Positions 8,961-18,633 of a stretch of DNA of 26,318 nt are shown here, piece by piece. The notes below the pieces were generated by a model. It was not told the DNA's origin. It ran no database searches and saw only the letters and a list, made by a program, of their open reading frames with translations. The stretch comes from a virus. The translations under genes were made by a program, and so were the position numbers. The DNA is taken from positions 1 through 26,318 of IMG/VR virus record IMGVR_UViG_3300025168_000568; one strand, given 5' to 3'. Each line of letters begins with the position of its first letter. Position 1 is the stretch's first letter.

Positions 8961-11318
8961 TTAATTTGTTAAAGTTATTGTTATGTTTGCGGCTGCACTA
9001 TCGTTCACTCCGTCATTTACTTTGTATGTTACGATATCTTGTAAATCACCGTCTGTATCTGGAGCGTTATAAATAATAAAATTGCCTGTAGGATCTATAA
9101 AAGCTGCACCAGCACTAGTTACACCTCCTCTTTCAACACTAGCACTAGGAGTAGCTGATATTTTTAAAACCCCAGTTTTACCAGTGCAAGTAGACCGCGG
9201 ATCTATTTGCACGGTTCCTCCAAGCGAGCAAGTAGCCGTGGCAGCGCCAGCTGTTGGTAAGGCATAAGTTTCGATAAAATTACTTAAAGTCAAAGTAGTT
9301 GTAATATTGCTTATTCCCATTTTTTGTACATAACCACTTACATTTAGTTTAGCGCTTGTAGTACCAGCACCACTAACACCTACTTCTGTTATTCTTAGAC
9401 TACTACCTGCATCTGAAAAAAACACGGCAGAACCTCCTGGCAAAGCTTGTGGTGTTGATAGTGACACTAATCCAGCTGCGCTAATTGCTGTAACAGTTGG
9501 ATAGCCAACTATATGTTCTCCTTGAACTAGAGCACCAACTTTTATTGAAGAAAACTCACTTTCTACACCAAACAAATTAAAAGAACTAGATTCGTTGTAA
9601 ACAAACGCATTAGTAATAGGATCAAAATTTAAATTATTTTGTTGCACGTCAAATTCTGTATATGCTAGGCTAGGATTTATAGAATTATTTCCTGTAAAAT
9701 CACTAGTTAAAGGCTGTCTAGATATACCAACAGTTCTTGTAAATGTTATAGTAGCTTCGTCTGCAACTTCTGCTGAAGGCGTAAGGCTTAAGGTATAAAC
9801 CTTTTTGTTACTACCAACGGCTACTGCTGCCACCGTTGTGTTATCTGCTATATTAGTTCCAGTTACAGCATCTCCAACAACAACTTTTTTAGCATCGTGA
9901 TCATTATCCATAGTCATAGTTGTACCACTAAAAGCGCCATTGACAGTATCTGTAATTGAATAACCTAAAGCTTGAGAGGTTGTAAAATATCCATTGTTAA
10001 CGCGAAGACTCTGCACGTAAGTGTCGTCAGCATGTACAAAGTCACCAACAGCATTATTTTTACTCAATACTAACAAAGGGATTTTATTAGTTAAAGACTT
10101 CAGTGCAGGAGTGGCAACGGTTTCGCCATTTGTAGATGGCGTTACAGTGACGTTGTAATCAACTTCTCCAAATTGATGTAATGTTATTTCGTGAGGAGTT
10201 TTAATAGACTGTAAAACCCCACTAGAATCTGCAAAAATAACAGTAGATGTTGAACTATCCGCGGGAGATACAGTTGTTTTAAAAGAATAATTAGCTTCTC
10301 TTCCTTTAAAAAAAGCAGGTACATTTATTAAATGAGTATTTCCTAAGCCATTTTTTTTAGCAAAAACGTAATTTGATGCAAGTTTAGATTGATAACTTTC
10401 TATAGTATGAGTTTGAGAAAGTCTTAAACCTCGAACAAAAGTTGTAGAGTCAAAATCATAACTAAGACCTTTGTTGTCTTCTATTTTTATATTGTAAGAA
10501 GCTCCAACACTACCAACTACATTTAATTTTAATTGAGTGTTTTTTGCAGGTAAAACGTCTCCGCTTTTATAGCCTTCGTATGAAACAGAAGAAATAATCT
10601 TTTTTAAAGAAGGAGTTAATACTGGCGGCCTTACTTGCCATATTATTGTTTCTCCTTGAATAAGAGGCACACTGACAGTACTAACGTCATAAAAAAGCTC
10701 AAACGTTACGCCGGTTAATTGATTTGAAGAATTATAAAGTAAACCGCTAATAGTGTCACTCCATTTAGAAGGATCACTAGAAACTAATTTGTAAGTTGGA
10801 TTTACTGCAAAGTGATATCCTGCAGTCGCCGCAATAACCATTTTACCTACTGAAGATATTGAGTTTTGAGGCGTGTCTACGCTAACAGTTTTTGTAACTA
10901 AACCCGCGCCACTAGTGATTGTTGTTATTGTTGCTGCGGTAGCAGTAAAAGTTTGGGTTGCATTAGCAACGGTTTCATTAACAGAAACATATTTTACCGT
11001 AACCCCAGGCGCGTGAGTAGTGCCATCAATATCAACTTCTATAGTATCAGCGGAAGCAGGCATAGTATACCATTGCGCTAAAGATACTCTAGCTATAACC
11101 TGATTTGACGGGTCTAATGCTGTTGTTGTATTTGAAAAATTAACTACCGTAACTTCTATTGGTAGTGTAGAGCCTATAGAAAAATCACTAGCTTGTACAA
11201 CGTGACCAGTGTTTGGTGTTATTACAATATCATACGCGTCAGGTACAGTTGAAGCAGCCACAGTGTCGCCGGTAAACTCTAGTGTTGTAGGTTGGGATGT
11301 TGTATAATTATTTGCCAT
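8961..11318 (-). CDS. Beta-rich surface/tail protein with C-terminal Ig-like (cadherin/tandem-95-like) domain
   Basis: This 785-residue protein is dominated by Thr/Ser/Val/Ala/Asn and predicted strands, with very few charged helices, which is typical of phage fibres and decoration proteins built of stacked beta-sandwiches. Two related segments are visible: VVVGDAVTGTNIADNTTVAA (479-498, then VYTLSL) and IKVGALVQGEHIVGYPTVTA (592-611, then LVSLST). Both follow a 'VGxxVxGxxI..TVxA...xLS' pattern that I have seen in phage tail proteins. The last about 90 residues (FIDPTGNFIIYNAPDTDG, then VTYKVNDGVNDSAAANITIT) match the closing strands of cadherin-like/tandem-95 Ig-like repeats. No signal peptide is seen, as expected for a virion protein assembled in the cytoplasm. 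The likely role is tail or capsid surface adhesion. The target is unknown. Confidence 0.62.
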   Translation of the reverse strand: MANNYTTSQPTTLEFTGDTVAASTVPDAYDIVITPNTGHVVQASDFSIGSTLPIEVTVVNFSNTTTALDPSNQVIARVSLAQWYTMPASADTIEVDIDGTTHAPGVTVKYVSVNETVANATQTFTATAATITTITSGAGLVTKTVSVDTPQNSISSVGKMVIAATAGYHFAVNPTYKLVSSDPSKWSDTISGLLYNSSNQLTGVTFELFYDVSTVSVPLIQGETIIWQVRPPVLTPSLKKIISSVSYEGYKSGDVLPAKNTQLKLNVVGSVGASYNIKIEDNKGLSYDFDSTTFVRGLRLSQTHTIESYQSKLASNYVFAKKNGLGNTHLINVPAFFKGREANYSFKTTVSPADSSTSTVIFADSSGVLQSIKTPHEITLHQFGEVDYNVTVTPSTNGETVATPALKSLTNKIPLLVLSKNNAVGDFVHADDTYVQSLRVNNGYFTTSQALGYSITDTVNGAFSGTTMTMDNDHDAKKVVVGDAVTGTNIADNTTVAAVAVGSNKKVYTLSLTPSAEVADEATITFTRTVGISRQPLTSDFTGNNSINPSLAYTEFDVQQNNLNFDPITNAFVYNESSSFNLFGVESEFSSIKVGALVQGEHIVGYPTVTAISAAGLVSLSTPQALPGGSAVFFSDAGSSLRITEVGVSGAGTTSAKLNVSGYVQKMGISNITTTLTLSNFIETYALPTAGAATATCSLGGTVQIDPRSTCTGKTGVLKISATPSASVERGGVTSAGAAFIDPTGNFIIYNAPDTDGDLQDIVTYKVNDGVNDSAAANITITLTN

Positions 11319-11331
11319 TTTTTAAATTTTA

Positions 11332-14300
11332 TTAGTCTAAATCACCAGTGTCTTTTACTGTAAGCTTAAATTGTGATGGTGCCTCCTCGCTAACATTTGA
11401 ACTTACAGCTGATGGAGAGCCTATTCCTTGAGTTGAAAACTGACTAACATCAAGATTTGTTAAGTTGTTTGATTTGTTACCTCTTATATAGTTAAACCAT
11501 TTACCTTCTTTTTCTATAAACTCAGGAACAAAACCAGTTTCTAAATCAGTGGTTACATAGCTAGCATACCAACCGTCAGCTCCAGCATTATTATAGTACT
11601 CTGCATCTGAAGTATTTTTGTAAATTCTAGACTGCGTTCCTTCGTAACTTAAAGCTCCAAAGCTTTTAACGCTGCTAGGTAAATCATTAAATACAACACA
11701 AACATAAGAATCATATTGTATACCGTAAAAATTGTTTCTAGTTTCATTAGCATGATGTTGAAAAATATTACCACCATTAAAAGTAAAATACTGATCATTT
11801 ATTGATAAACCACAATTTTGCAACCAAGACTTAAACGATGTCCACCCTTTAGTATCTTCGCTAAAACTTGCTGTAATATTAACTAAACCAGCTTGCGGAG
11901 AAGCTGCATCGGCAATATCTAAATTACGATCATCATCACTAATGTCAAAAGGTCCATTTAAAGACCATCTAAAAGAATTTAAATCTTCAAAAGAAGTTTC
12001 TCCAACAAGCCAATTAACTTTTAGTTCGTAAACCTCTAATGACGCATCATAACTAATACTCTCAACAGAGTAAACTGATTCAATTGGATGCTGGTGAAAA
12101 CCAGAGCCGGCAGTTGCTACTCCAGTAGGTCCATACCAACTAAATGGATAATTTGATATACTATTAATAGGAAAAGAAACCCCAAGAGTTTGTCCGGTGA
12201 GCCCAAGTGTTTGTGCTAGTAAATGATTGTATATAGGAGTATCAAGATATGCATAATTTTGATATAAATAAACATTATTAGGACCTTGTGCAACGAGTGC
12301 AGCTATCAAATCGTCAAAATTAGGCGTAGAATCTATAGTTGGCCTCCAAGAATAACCTGTTGTCATTTTATTTGCCCAAATTGTTATAGGATTATTTAAA
12401 TTTGGATTTAAATGGTTTGATGAAGTGACTGCAGAAAAATCTACATGTCCATGTAAAATACCAGCCGGCACACTAGGGGAACTTGAAGCATCTATACCAG
12501 CCCAACCTCTACCTTGCGATCCACTCGTTGAGCCAACAGTCATTTGAGGATTTGACGTTGATCCAAAACCAGTGTCTGGGTTTCCGGTTTTACCACCGCT
12601 TACTAAATAATTAGTCCAATCACTACTAACAACACCCCCACGTCTAAACCACATCCCTAAGTAGTTAGCAGTTGTTGGTATTCCAGTATCGTTTAAAAGA
12701 GTTAAACCGTCATCATCTTCATCGACTGTTGAAAGGCCTTGTTGAATTTTTGATTTTATTGTTAAATTGTATGATTTTTTATTATCATCATAACTGCCTA
12801 CTAAAACAATATCTTTAGCTCTAAAAGCATCTTTAAAATAATCTCTCATACCTAAATCAGATATAGGAGTTAAACCATCTTGCGATAGTCTCATTACAGC
12901 ACCTCTAGCTTTATCAGTAAAATAAGATCTATATTGATCAACAGCAAAAGATTCTGGGTTTGTTGATATACCAAAATCCCCAGCATAAGGTGTTGCTGCT
13001 CCTAAAACATTACTTGTAGCTGTTATATTTGAGTTACCATCAGCGTTAAATAAAGCATCTTTATTTGCTAAAACACCTATAACTCTATCTTCACAAAATG
13101 TTACTAAATTAGTTTCTTTTGAATATAATTTTTGTATACTACCATAAGTTGGATTTAAATCTTTTGTAATCTTTTCAGCCATGATAAACTGATTTAATCT
13201 ATTTATACCACTTGTAGAGTTGTATATTCCAGAGTATATTAACCCAGATTTTCTATGTTCCTCTCTGTATTGCTCAGCTAAAACAGTAGAAACTTTAGGG
13301 CCCTTGTCAATAGTAACAGCATTAAAATCATCTCTAATTCTATTAGACTCAACACCATTTCCAAAAGAAAAACAATTGTAATAATTAATATCGTTTTTAG
13401 CGCCGTACTCACTCTTAGAAATAAATTCGTTTTTGTAAGCGTTCCACTCTGAGTCTATAGGCAACAAATCACTCGCTTCATTATATAAATCTAAATCAAT
13501 ATCTTCTTTTGGCTCTGTTTCCCATATCGCCGGATTGTCACTAGAATAAGAGTCGTCAGAAACTATTTCATCAATAAACTGTATTTGTCTTAATGAATTT
13601 TCTTCCCCAGGATTAATTACACCGGTTTCATGATCTGACTTAAATCTAAAGTCACATGGCCACGTATCACCAGTGTCTACACCAAAAGTGCTGCCAGGAA
13701 GAGTTCCTTCTACGTTGCTATCAAAAGGATTATAACCAGTACCTTCAGCTCCAAGAGCGTCAGGCCCAGTGCTTCCCATTGCTGGCTCGTATACCATTCT
13801 CAAGCCAACCGCGTGGTTTGATGCTTTTTTAGGCCTATTAGAATTCTTTGTAGAGGGTTTAAAATTTTCAATCATCCACTCTGCTCCTATTGTTTTTACT
13901 CTATAAGTTGTAGTGTCTCCTTTCCATTTAAAAAGTTGCCCTGGCGTCCTCATTCTTCTACCAACTGTTACGTTTTCTTGAGTTTCACCAAAAGTGTTTG
14001 TTCTAGTAACATTAAACCTATGGCCTCTACTAATGTTTCCATACGAACCATTGTAAACAATAAAGTCTAAGGTTGATTGATTTAAAACAAGATCATCTGT
14101 TGGACCGTCGCTTGACCTAGCCATAGGTGAGGTGTTGTTATTAGTAGTATCCTCCGGGTATCCTTCCCAAGCATGATTTTGTTGAGAAGAAGAACTCTTA
14201 TTTTTGTCTTTTGACTGTACCGTCCATCTCATTCGCGAAGCCGCATTAGAACTATTTCTAAAATTATCTTCATCATCAACAATATTATCTTGTGCCCCTA

Positions 14301-17300
14301 GATTATATGTTTGAGCTGCTACATACGTTTTTCCATCAGCAAGTGCTAATATATTTTTTTCAAAAACACCATCTTTAAGTAATTTTACAAAAAACCTTCC
14401 ACCAAATTCTGGTAAGTTTTTTCTTACTTTTTCAGCCATCTCTATGCTTAAGTTTGATCTTATAGCTCCTGTCGCAGTTCCATCTACTGTTGTAAAAGAA
14501 GCATCGTATCCAAATGCTTTTTTTATAGTAATTCTTCTAGTAGTGTCAGAATAAGCCACTATGTTAACAACATCATACCAAAAAGAAGTATTTGTAGGGT
14601 CTTTTATTCTTAAAACTCTTTCACTTGCTTTTAAGACTTTGTAAAAAACACCAACAGGACCATCGTCTTCGCCTGATTCAAAATATGCATCTGGAACATC
14701 AACATATTGCCTTTGGTATCTAGGTTCTCCGGCTTCTCCAAAAGTAGTTCCTATATTTCCAGCAGATTCAAATTTTGTTCTTACAAAATCCGGCGCTTCA
14801 TTTTCAATAGCTAAAATTTTATATCTAGCAGGTTCTTCAACAAACACACTGTTATCATGTTGTTTTTTTAATATTAAAAAAGTTTCTTCATCAACTTTAT
14901 TTCTTTCGGAAGAAGGAAAGCTTATCCATACATTACCATCTTCGGCATCATAAAAACGATCCATAGCTAAGTTATAATACTCGTTAGAATTTTCTTTTAT
15001 ATAATACTTATAATGAGTTGCAAATTCCGGCCAAGTATCAGAATCTCTTAGCTTAATATTTAAGCCATTGTAATTATCAGCTCTATGTTTATTTAATCTT
15101 TTTAATCCACTGCTATGCGTTTGAACCGGCGTTTGCCTACCAAATTCATCTGCCCAAACTAATCCTACTTGATAATTTCTTAAACTTTTTAAAGATCTTT
15201 CTGGCAAATTTTTGTGTCTTGATACAACATTTAGTGGGTCTGAAGCTGTTATAGCAGTGCCATCGTTTGGGTTCACCAAAGCTGTGTTAAAGTTGTATTG
15301 AATGTTTTCTCTAATATTTTTTCTATTAGAAGTAGCTACTCTAAAAACTGGAGTTTTTATATTATTTTCAAGATCTTTTAAATCATAGTTTTGAACATAA
15401 TTTCCGTAAACAATTCTATTTCCAGTTATTTCTTGACACAAAGCCGATTTTGGAACATTGTCCCACGGTCTTAGTAACTGGTTTGATGGAAGCGTTGCGT
15501 GAATCATGTCTGATTTTATTTCAAAAGAACCTTGTGCATCATCTAAATACACAGCTGGTTTTTTAGGCAAAGTTCTAGATACATTAAAAGGACTATCAGC
15601 GTAAAGCCATGATATAGCGGTACTAGTCACAGCGGTGTTACTTGTGCCTTCCGATAAAGCTAAAAAAAGAGAAGTTTCAGGGTTTGGAAGCCCACCAAAA
15701 ACCCCTAAAGAACTAAATAAGTATTTTTGATCAACAACCTTTATTGTAGCGGTTAAACCGGTTTGACTAGCCGTAAAAGTAATTACATCTCCTGTGGTAA
15801 TATTTATTTTATTATCTGTAATATCTTCATTTATCTCGTAATATGTAACGCCAGAAACAACTTGACTTTGACCAGTAAAAGTGCCGTTAAGCATTATCTG
15901 AAGTGATGTTTCAAGTGTGTTTGGAGATTGTACGTTATCTTTAATTTCACCAAACCACCCTAAATCTCCTTTAGACTCAATTGTATTTAAAATAGTATTT
16001 CTAGTGCTAGGAGATTTTATAGTTTCAACAGTGTAAACGTTTGGAGAGTTTGATTCTTTGTACAGCAAATCTATTTCTACAACGTCTAACGGCATTGTTG
16101 TTGGCTTAAATCCTGAAAGCAGTAAATACTGTAAATTATTTGTCATACCTAAATTAAAACCTTTTTTAGGTAAATAATCAAACTCATCAGGTATAAACGC
16201 TACTTCAGAAAAAGGAGAATAAGTAGAATACTCTCCATCTTCATATTTCCATCTATAAGCAAATCTTGGAAATTTAAACTCAAACAAACTTTCTTCTTCT
16301 TGCAGCATAACTCTAAAGTCCATAAACACTTTAGTCATGCCGCTAGATATTGACATAATTTCAAAATCAAATACATTACTAGCCGTTCCGTTTTGTTTGC
16401 TGTTTACTAAAGCGACGGCCAGAGGAGTGTTGTCGAAGCCAGCTTGATCGCTTTGAGGATAAAACTCAACAACATCACCAATTTCCCAATCAAGGTTTTG
16501 AGGAAAAACTAGATACTCCGTAATACTACCATTTGCCAATACGTCGGCGCTGTCAAAAAAGAATTCACTAGACTGAACGACTGGACTTGCATTTGGAAAT
16601 GTTGGAGCTAAGGTAACGTATGCATCAACAATAACACTTCCATCTATAGGCGGTAAATCTGTCTTTTTAGTAGACGACATTGTTAGCCTTAAAGCCGTGG
16701 TTGGTGATTTTCTAATTACAGTAGTATGTTGGTAAGATAAAAAAGGAAATGAAATAGCTGAAGGGTAGTCGGTAACTTTACCAAGCCTATAGTTTTCAAA
16801 CGAAGGGATTTGGCCATTTACTATTAGTAGTGTTGGGAATTTTCTAGTACCGTTTGGGTAACTAGCTGCTAGATCATCGTGTGTAGATCCATATTTACAT
16901 CTATCTATATTTATTTTTTTTGGCTCGGTTATACCGTCGGTAAAAAATAATAAATTATCAATAATGTTTATACCTGTAATTATTTTTCCAGGATTTTTAA
17001 ATGCAAAGTGATTGAAAGCTAAAGCTCTTTTTTCATGAGGCTGTTTAAACTTAACAGAATCGCCAGCTACAACATCAGCCAAACCTTCGTAGCCAATATC
17101 AGAAGCAGTGTGCTCTGTGTAAACTCTCCATCCATTGAAGCCACCTGCATCATCTTCTTCAATTTTTATTATAGTTGTTTTTGGAATTCCAGAAAGATAA
17201 ACATCCATACCAACCATTATACCAACTGGTCTTATGTCGCCAGATGTTCCTAAGTTACTAACGTGGACATGGTCTCCAGCCGCGTGACTAGGGTTTGATA

Positions 17301-17751
17301 CTATTGTTTTAACTTTAACGTTTTCTACTACAACAAAATTTGTTTCATCAGCCGTCTCGTCATACTCTAATATATAATCAGAGTAAACTTTGTGCACAAT
17401 GCTAAGAGCAGCACCAGCCACCGTTGTACTTGCGTAAGCGCTGTTTAAAGAAAAATTAGTGTCCCAACTTGCATCAAAATTTCTATGTTTATCTGTAATA
17501 AACCAATATATCTTATTAGTTGCTTCGTTAGCAATTGAACCAACACAAACGGCTTTATTAGAATTATTAATAGTAAATAAATCAGTTAACGAGGTGTTTC
17601 CTTTTAAAGATTGTACAGTTCCAACATTAGAACCTTCTGAAGTTGCTACTTCAATATTTAAAGCATCTCTATATTCTCCACTAGGTATTAGTCTTTCATC
17701 AAGATCTTTGTTAATTCGACCTTTTGTAAAATTTCGCTTAAACTCTGGCAT
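11332..17751 (-). CDS. Giant tail structural protein, possible 'muzzle'/tail-hub-like
   Basis: This 2139-residue protein is the largest complete gene here. The first about 1660 residues look like a widespread phage structural family. They include KGRINKDLDERLIPSGEYRD (from about residue 10), KIITGINIIDNLLFFTDGIT, FEFKFPRFAYRWKYEDGEYS (about 487), LLRPWDNVPKSALCQEITGN (about 755), SLRNYQVGLVWADEFGRQTP (about 855) and MDRFYDAEDGNVWISFPSSE (about 930). Further along are VIGVLANKDALFNADGNSNI (about 1556) and FTDKARGAVMRLSQDGLTPI (about 1608). Strand-rich, repeated 'IYWF/LLFFTD' blocks suggest beta-propeller-like modules. Residues about 1665-2139 are Gly/Ser/Asn/Tyr-rich and unlike the rest, perhaps a variable distal or receptor-facing part. 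There is no signal peptide and no coiled-coil tape-measure character. Position after two connectors suggests a short-tail nozzle protein as in crAss-like phages; a tail-spike hub is an alternative. Confidence 0.62.
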   Translation of the reverse strand: MPEFKRNFTKGRINKDLDERLIPSGEYRDALNIEVATSEGSNVGTVQSLKGNTSLTDLFTINNSNKAVCVGSIANEATNKIYWFITDKHRNFDASWDTNFSLNSAYASTTVAGAALSIVHKVYSDYILEYDETADETNFVVVENVKVKTIVSNPSHAAGDHVHVSNLGTSGDIRPVGIMVGMDVYLSGIPKTTIIKIEEDDAGGFNGWRVYTEHTASDIGYEGLADVVAGDSVKFKQPHEKRALAFNHFAFKNPGKIITGINIIDNLLFFTDGITEPKKINIDRCKYGSTHDDLAASYPNGTRKFPTLLIVNGQIPSFENYRLGKVTDYPSAISFPFLSYQHTTVIRKSPTTALRLTMSSTKKTDLPPIDGSVIVDAYVTLAPTFPNASPVVQSSEFFFDSADVLANGSITEYLVFPQNLDWEIGDVVEFYPQSDQAGFDNTPLAVALVNSKQNGTASNVFDFEIMSISSGMTKVFMDFRVMLQEEESLFEFKFPRFAYRWKYEDGEYSTYSPFSEVAFIPDEFDYLPKKGFNLGMTNNLQYLLLSGFKPTTMPLDVVEIDLLYKESNSPNVYTVETIKSPSTRNTILNTIESKGDLGWFGEIKDNVQSPNTLETSLQIMLNGTFTGQSQVVSGVTYYEINEDITDNKINITTGDVITFTASQTGLTATIKVVDQKYLFSSLGVFGGLPNPETSLFLALSEGTSNTAVTSTAISWLYADSPFNVSRTLPKKPAVYLDDAQGSFEIKSDMIHATLPSNQLLRPWDNVPKSALCQEITGNRIVYGNYVQNYDLKDLENNIKTPVFRVATSNRKNIRENIQYNFNTALVNPNDGTAITASDPLNVVSRHKNLPERSLKSLRNYQVGLVWADEFGRQTPVQTHSSGLKRLNKHRADNYNGLNIKLRDSDTWPEFATHYKYYIKENSNEYYNLAMDRFYDAEDGNVWISFPSSERNKVDEETFLILKKQHDNSVFVEEPARYKILAIENEAPDFVRTKFESAGNIGTTFGEAGEPRYQRQYVDVPDAYFESGEDDGPVGVFYKVLKASERVLRIKDPTNTSFWYDVVNIVAYSDTTRRITIKKAFGYDASFTTVDGTATGAIRSNLSIEMAEKVRKNLPEFGGRFFVKLLKDGVFEKNILALADGKTYVAAQTYNLGAQDNIVDDEDNFRNSSNAASRMRWTVQSKDKNKSSSSQQNHAWEGYPEDTTNNNTSPMARSSDGPTDDLVLNQSTLDFIVYNGSYGNISRGHRFNVTRTNTFGETQENVTVGRRMRTPGQLFKWKGDTTTYRVKTIGAEWMIENFKPSTKNSNRPKKASNHAVGLRMVYEPAMGSTGPDALGAEGTGYNPFDSNVEGTLPGSTFGVDTGDTWPCDFRFKSDHETGVINPGEENSLRQIQFIDEIVSDDSYSSDNPAIWETEPKEDIDLDLYNEASDLLPIDSEWNAYKNEFISKSEYGAKNDINYYNCFSFGNGVESNRIRDDFNAVTIDKGPKVSTVLAEQYREEHRKSGLIYSGIYNSTSGINRLNQFIMAEKITKDLNPTYGSIQKLYSKETNLVTFCEDRVIGVLANKDALFNADGNSNITATSNVLGAATPYAGDFGISTNPESFAVDQYRSYFTDKARGAVMRLSQDGLTPISDLGMRDYFKDAFRAKDIVLVGSYDDNKKSYNLTIKSKIQQGLSTVDEDDDGLTLLNDTGIPTTANYLGMWFRRGGVVSSDWTNYLVSGGKTGNPDTGFGSTSNPQMTVGSTSGSQGRGWAGIDASSSPSVPAGILHGHVDFSAVTSSNHLNPNLNNPITIWANKMTTGYSWRPTIDSTPNFDDLIAALVAQGPNNVYLYQNYAYLDTPIYNHLLAQTLGLTGQTLGVSFPINSISNYPFSWYGPTGVATAGSGFHQHPIESVYSVESISYDASLEVYELKVNWLVGETSFEDLNSFRWSLNGPFDISDDDRNLDIADAASPQAGLVNITASFSEDTKGWTSFKSWLQNCGLSINDQYFTFNGGNIFQHHANETRNNFYGIQYDSYVCVVFNDLPSSVKSFGALSYEGTQSRIYKNTSDAEYYNNAGADGWYASYVTTDLETGFVPEFIEKEGKWFNYIRGNKSNNLTNLDVSQFSTQGIGSPSAVSSNVSEEAPSQFKLTVKDTGDLD

Positions 17752-17754
17752 ATA

Positions 17755-18630
17755 CTAGTGTTTTATTTGTTTCGATTTACCTCTTAAAATTTGAGTAATT
17801 TCTTCTAATTTAATGTTTGATAGTCTTAGTTTTGCTTTTCTAGTTTCAGCAAATCTTTCTTTTTTAAATCTTTGTATTATATATTCCTGTACGTTAGAGC
17901 GAGTAGATAATATAGCATAAGCTATATGCTTATACATTGCTTCTTCTGCAAACTTATGAACTTTCATTTCAGCATCAGTTCCAAGACTATCACTTATGTA
18001 CTTTAAGATTACAGTTTTTCCAGAAATATTAGAGCTAAAATGAATTTTTCCTGTATTTTCATCTATAAAAAACGAACCGTTGGCCTGTGCATATTGAGGA
18101 TCAATTCCATATCTATTGCCATTTGCGTCAGTCCAATAATCATCGTCATATTGGTCTTGATTTTCACTAGAAGTGTGTGCTTGATATTTTTCCCAAGTAC
18201 TTGAAGATGTATCTGTGTCTAACACGCCACCAGTAAAAGTATAATCTCCATTAGCGTCTTGAGCTACATCTGTTGGGTTAGATGTTTTTGCTACTGGATA
18301 TAAAACATGCTCTATACCAGCGGCGTCACTCCAACTAAGCTTTACATAATTAACATAATCTTGTGGGAGTATCATTGTAAGGGAAGCTGGAATTTCTATT
18401 TCTTGAGATTTAGTAGACTTAAAGGTATCAAAAGATAATTCTTGTAAAGCTCTTTGAGCATGAAAAGCAACATCAGTTCTTTTAATTTTAGATATTATTT
18501 TATCATCACCAACGTAAGCTATTAAAAATTGATTTATAATATGTTCTAAAGAAGTAAATTGATAATCACCAAAAGGTGTTGGAGAAGCCGTGCTATAATA
18601 CTGTTGTCCTGTTTGTGTTATTAATGCCAT
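17755..18630 (-). CDS. Putative head-tail connector / tail adaptor protein 2
   Basis: This 291-residue protein is likely the second ring below the portal. N-terminal helices SLEHIINQFLIAYVGDDKII and VAFHAQRALQELSFDTFK (about 27-72) are followed by IEIPASLTMILPQDYVNYVK, a pattern I associate with P22 gp4 or T7 gp11-like adaptors. An acidic, Asp/Tyr/Gly-rich insertion (about 125-180, including DQYDDDYWTDANGNRYGIDP) looks like a surface loop and could bind metal, though that is speculative. It then returns to FFIDENTGKIHFSSNISGKT and an AEEAMYKHIAYAIL helix, ending in a very basic tail (RFKKERFAETRKAKLR ... RGKSKQIKH). It is separated by 3 bases from the gene before and by 3 bases from the giant tail gene, and terminates in TAG. 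Confidence 0.58.
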   Translation of the reverse strand: MALITQTGQQYYSTASPTPFGDYQFTSLEHIINQFLIAYVGDDKIISKIKRTDVAFHAQRALQELSFDTFKSTKSQEIEIPASLTMILPQDYVNYVKLSWSDAAGIEHVLYPVAKTSNPTDVAQDANGDYTFTGGVLDTDTSSSTWEKYQAHTSSENQDQYDDDYWTDANGNRYGIDPQYAQANGSFFIDENTGKIHFSSNISGKTVILKYISDSLGTDAEMKVHKFAEEAMYKHIAYAILSTRSNVQEYIIQRFKKERFAETRKAKLRLSNIKLEEITQILRGKSKQIKH

Positions 18631-18633
18631 TTA

